64,000 nt of DNA, from contig JANLFN010000013.1 in NCBI GenBank assembly GCA_024655885.1, forward strand, positions 1-64,000, in the 5' to 3' direction. A program made the position numbers and the translations under genes. A model generated the notes under the pieces. It was not told where the DNA came from. It made no database searches and saw only the letters and a program-made list of their open reading frames with translations. This stretch comes from Eubacteriales bacterium (GTDB lineage: Bacteria > Bacillota > Clostridia > Acetivibrionales > JANLFN01). Below are positions 61,106 through 64,000 of this stretch, in pieces; within the stretch, counting starts at the first letter, position 1; every line of letters starts with the position of its first letter.

Positions 61106-63301
61106 ATGCAGAAAAATACCAGAAGCTTTGCCGGCATTTTGCTGGCTATTGCCGTAATGTTTGCCGCTCTGCCGGTGAATGTGCTTGCTGAAGTGAAACC
61201 ATGGGATGCCTATGCACAGTACATACCGAACAAAGCACCCGCTGTAAAAAGACAGCTGAGGGGGACATGGATTTCTACGGTAGCCAACCTTGACTGGCCT
61301 ACGGCACAAACCATGAAGATCGCCAGCGATGCCGAGCGGATACGGAAAAGCAAGGAAGAGCTTGTTGCAATTTTAGACAGGGCAGTGGAGATGAATATGA
61401 ATGCTGTTTTCTTCCAGGTCAGTCCTGGGGGAGATGCGCTTTACAAATCAAATATTGTACCTTGGTCACGTTATCTGACGGGAACCTTCGGTAAGGATCC
61501 GGGCTTTGACCCTCTGGCTTTTGCCATCGAGGAAGCCCATAAACGCAATCTTGAAATTCATGCCTGGTTCAACCCTTATCGGGTATCAATGGATACGAAG
61601 GAGGCTACCATAGCCTCACTGGATATTGAAAAGAGTGTTTACAAAGAACATCCTGAATGGATAAAGACCTCTGCCAACCGTTTGGTGGTGGACCCCGGCA
61701 TTCCGGAGGCGAGAGCGTGGGTCATTGACCGTGTCATGGAGGTGGTGGATAACTATGATGTGGACGGGATCCACTTCGACGACTATTTTTACAATGAAAA
61801 CTATGAAGGGGAAATGAAAGACCGGGACACCTTTAACAAATATAACAAGGGTCAGTTTTCAAACATAGGTGATTGGAGAAGAAATAATACATATCTGCTG
61901 GTAAAAGAACTTTCCAATAGGATAAGGACAGCAAAACCATGGGTAAAATTCGGCATCAGCCCTGCCGGCGTGTGGGGCAATAAGAAAGACGGCCTTCCCG
62001 ACGGCTCAAATACCAGTTCCGGCTATACAAATTACAGCAGGTCCTTTGCCGACACAAAGAAATGGGTGGAGGAAGAACTTGTGGATTATATTGCCCCCCA
62101 GATTTACTTTAGCTTTGCAAATACCGCAGCACCCTATGGAGAGGTCGCCACCTGGTGGTCAAATGTGTGCAGGGGAAAAAAGGTGCAGCTTTATATAGGC
62201 CAGGCACTTTATAAGGTCAATGACGACTCTGATCCGTATTTCCAGGGTGAAAACGCGGTGCAAGAGTTTTTACGGCAGCTTAAATTCAATGGGGCAAAGC
62301 CTGAAATCATGGGCAGCATCCTGTTCAGGGCCCAGGACCTAAGCAGCCAGGGCAAACAGCAGGTCATAAGCGCCATAAGGAGCGACCTTTGGTCAATAAA
62401 AGCCCTTGTCCCCGTAATGCCCTGGAAGGGAGGAAAGGCTCCTGCAGCTCCTGTACAGGGAAAACTGGACAATCTTTCCACCGGCCTTAAGCTTTCATGG
62501 ACCGATAACGACCCCGGGACAGCCTATTATGCAATCTACCGTTTTAATAAAAGCGAGAAAATGGATATCACTTCGGATGCGAGCACCGCAAAGCTTGTAG
62601 GCACTGTAAGGAAAAACGGCGGCGGCCGGCAGGAATATACGGATACCCAAGCTCAGAATGCGGAAGATGTGTACTATGTCGTCACTGCTCTTGACCGGCT
62701 TCACAATGAAAGCGGCGGACTGGTGGTCAGCACGGAACAATCCAAGTACTTCCCCGACGTGGGCAGGGAATACTCCTGGGCTGTGAAGGCCATTGACGGG
62801 CTCTGCGAAAAAGGAATCGTCAAGGGGGATGACCAGGGCAGGTTTAATCCCGGGCAGAACACAAAGAGAGGGGATTTCATCCTTATGGCTGTCAGGGCTT
62901 TAAATTTGAAGGCGGACTTTAAGGACAACTTCAGGGATGTGGCGAAAGGCTCATACTATTATGACGCCATAGGCACTGCAAAAACGCTGGGCATTGCCAA
63001 AGGCGACGGAGGCTCCTTTAACCCCAATGGGAACATAACCAGGGAGGATATGATGGTTGTGGCAGTCAGGGCTATTGAGGCATCGGGGATAAAGCTTGAA
63101 AAGGCGGGGGAGGAGTATTTGAAGGGATATAATGACGCAAGCCGGATAAGCGGCTATGCCAGGGAAGCGGTGGCCAGCCTGACAAAAGCTGGCCTTGTTC
63201 AGGGCTCCGGAGGCGGAGTAAACCCCAAATCCATGGCCACAAGGGCGGAGATTGCAGTGATGCTCGACAGGCTGCTGGACAGTATTTTCGCCTATGGGTG
63301 A
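61106..63301 (+). CDS. Secreted GHL10-type glycoside hydrolase with three SLH domains
   Basis: A 731-residue exported protein: a signal peptide (ILLAIAVMFAALPVNVLAEV), a GHL10/YngK-type barrel at about 45-420 (QLRGTWISTVANLDWP, HAWFNPYRVSMDTKEATIA, VDGIHFDDYFYNENYEG, FGISPAGVWGNKKDG), a fibronectin-like domain (about 455-550) and three SLH repeats (PDVGREYSWAVKAIDGL...; FRDVAKGSYYYDAIGTAKTL...; YNDASRISGYAREAVASLTK...). It is anchored to the cell wall by the SLH repeats and likely acts on peptidoglycan or polysaccharide. GTG 61100 is an alternative start. Confidence 0.88.
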   Translation: MQKNTRSFAGILLAIAVMFAALPVNVLAEVKPWDAYAQYIPNKAPAVKRQLRGTWISTVANLDWPTAQTMKIASDAERIRKSKEELVAILDRAVEMNMNAVFFQVSPGGDALYKSNIVPWSRYLTGTFGKDPGFDPLAFAIEEAHKRNLEIHAWFNPYRVSMDTKEATIASLDIEKSVYKEHPEWIKTSANRLVVDPGIPEARAWVIDRVMEVVDNYDVDGIHFDDYFYNENYEGEMKDRDTFNKYNKGQFSNIGDWRRNNTYLLVKELSNRIRTAKPWVKFGISPAGVWGNKKDGLPDGSNTSSGYTNYSRSFADTKKWVEEELVDYIAPQIYFSFANTAAPYGEVATWWSNVCRGKKVQLYIGQALYKVNDDSDPYFQGENAVQEFLRQLKFNGAKPEIMGSILFRAQDLSSQGKQQVISAIRSDLWSIKALVPVMPWKGGKAPAAPVQGKLDNLSTGLKLSWTDNDPGTAYYAIYRFNKSEKMDITSDASTAKLVGTVRKNGGGRQEYTDTQAQNAEDVYYVVTALDRLHNESGGLVVSTEQSKYFPDVGREYSWAVKAIDGLCEKGIVKGDDQGRFNPGQNTKRGDFILMAVRALNLKADFKDNFRDVAKGSYYYDAIGTAKTLGIAKGDGGSFNPNGNITREDMMVVAVRAIEASGIKLEKAGEEYLKGYNDASRISGYAREAVASLTKAGLVQGSGGGVNPKSMATRAEIAVMLDRLLDSIFAYG

Positions 63302-63459
63302 AAATATGCCCGGCGCGGTTTTCAGGCCCCCTTTATTGACCCTTTTCCCAAAATTAATGTTGACAAAAAGCAGAACCTCGTGTAATATATTAAATGCGGT
63401 TTGGGACGTGAGGCCTTGCGAATGCGGCGCCGGACACAGTCCACAGGCCAGATCGACGC

Positions 63460-63544
63460 GGAGGGGTTCCCGAGTGGCCAAAGGGGGCAGACTGTAAATC
63501 TGTTGTCACTGACTTCGATGGTTCGAATCCATCTCCCTCCACCA
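63460..63544 (+). tRNA. tRNA-Tyr (GTA)
   Basis: 85 nt including CCA. Acceptor GGAGGGG/TCCCTCC (one G-U), anticodon loop CTGTAAA with GTA, and a long variable arm typical of tRNA-Tyr. Confidence 0.93.
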
Positions 63545-63586
63545 AACATTGCCTGAAAAGTAAATGTTTCAGGCATTACAAGAAAA

Positions 63587-63632
63587 ACAGCACCGGATTT
63601 TTTATTAAAATGATAAAAATCCGGTGCTGTTT
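63587..63632. terminator. Bidirectional terminator between tRNA-Tyr and the oxidoreductase
   Basis: ACAGCACCGGATTTTT pairs exactly with AAAAATCCGGTGCTGT, loop of 12. T tracts on both sides allow termination in both directions. A smaller TGCCTGAAA/TTTCAGGCA hairpin lies at 63550-63575. Confidence 0.85.
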
Positions 63633-63676
63633 CTTATTTTTTTGCTGTTTTCACTTTAGTTGTGGGCGTTTCAGAA

Positions 63677-64000
63677 TCAGTCAAGCCTGTAAGCTTCGGA
63701 GAAGCCGGATGTAATAGCGCTCTGAATGCGGCCCACCTTTTCGGTATCACCAATCCGGATGACCTTGTCAAAGTGAGCGGCCATTTCCTCGGCCACAGAC
63801 TGTCCGGCGGCAACGCCCAAGGACAGAACGATGCTGTCGGCCTCAAGCTCCACCAGGGTTCCGTCCTGTTTCTCAAGGACCACACCGGTTTCAGTGACCC
63901 TGACCAGCTTGTGCCCGGGATAGTAGGCGGGATCAAAAGCGTTAAGGCGCTTCTGAACATCGGTAAGGGTCTGCCAATAAGCGCTGGGGCCAATCCTGTC
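63677..64000 (-). CDS. C-terminal end of an NADH:flavin oxidoreductase (enoate/dienoyl-CoA reductase type)
   Basis: About 107 residues at the window edge: YYPGHKLVRVTETGVVLEKQ, then ADSIVLSLGVAAGQSVAEEM and KVIRIGDTEKVGRIQSAITS, GFSEAYRLD. The ALGV...IGD...AI..G pattern is the C-terminal FAD/NAD-binding domain of the old-yellow-enzyme-type enoate and 2,4-dienoyl-CoA reductases. The N-terminal flavin barrel lies outside the window. Confidence 0.75.
   Translation of the reverse strand, partial: DRIGPSAYWQTLTDVQKRLNAFDPAYYPGHKLVRVTETGVVLEKQDGTLVELEADSIVLSLGVAAGQSVAEEMAAHFDKVIRIGDTEKVGRIQSAITSGFSEAYRLD

Noticed and set aside
63634-63993. 119-codon minus-strand frame at the right edge
   Set aside because: The neighbouring frame, ending at 63677, encodes the recognisable oxidoreductase C-terminus; this one does not.

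Overview
The window comes from an anaerobic, spore-forming member of the Clostridia (Bacillota), of the Clostridium cluster III / Ruminiclostridium-Acetivibrio type. The evidence is spo0A, CotF-type coat proteins, Shine-Dalgarno sites before almost every gene, sigma-A type promoters, a Clostridium pasteurianum-style nif cluster (nifN-B fusion, split nifV, 2Fe-2S ferredoxin) and class I Fe-S fumarase. No genome name can be given from sequence alone.

Layout. 0-5 kb is a scrapyard: a prophage packaging remnant (portal gene with an in-frame stop, truncated prohead protease, a RelE-type toxin-antitoxin pair), an IS110 tail, an MFS gene fused in frame to a stray alaS fragment, and a decayed copy of a REP-associated transposase. 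5-9.3 kb holds an FHA / SEDS glycosyltransferase / class B PBP operon and an intact REP-associated tyrosine transposase (RAYT) flanked by a 17-bp repeat. 9.3-16 kb has membrane proteins, an ECF sigma operon and several broken genes. 16-22 kb has a chemoreceptor with a CheW stub, two lipoproteins and small unknown proteins.

22.6-38.7 kb is the nitrogen-fixation region: an ANTAR antiterminator gene, glnK-amtB, a DUF1646 transporter and nifH-I1-I2-D-K-E-(N-B)-fdx-Vomega-Valpha. Three leaders (before the ANTAR transcription unit, before glnK-amtB and before nifH) share one architecture: a hairpin with a G at loop position 4, then a short hairpin with a hexaloop also carrying G at position 4, whose 3' strand is the 5' arm of an intrinsic terminator. 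I infer that the local ANTAR protein controls all three by antitermination. No NifA/sigma-54 elements were seen.

39-46 kb: a Fur-boxed feoA-feoA-feoB iron uptake operon, a second chemoreceptor and an ion transporter with a terminator-bearing leader. 46-48.5 kb: coat proteins, a yybP-ykoY (Mn2+) riboswitch in front of an internally deleted P-type ATPase, and superoxide dismutase. 48.7-60 kb is housekeeping: methyltransferase, pseudouridine synthase, aroA-aroK-aroC, spo0A, HU, fumarase and purA. 60-64 kb: tRNA genes (Lys, Glu, Asp, Thr, Tyr), a secreted GHL10/SLH protein and the end of an NADH:flavin oxidoreductase.

Functionally, nitrogenase supply (iron through Feo, homocitrate through split NifV, electrons through the 2Fe-2S ferredoxin, ammonium sensing through GlnK/AmtB and NifI) is clustered, and its expression appears to be governed by RNA-level antitermination.
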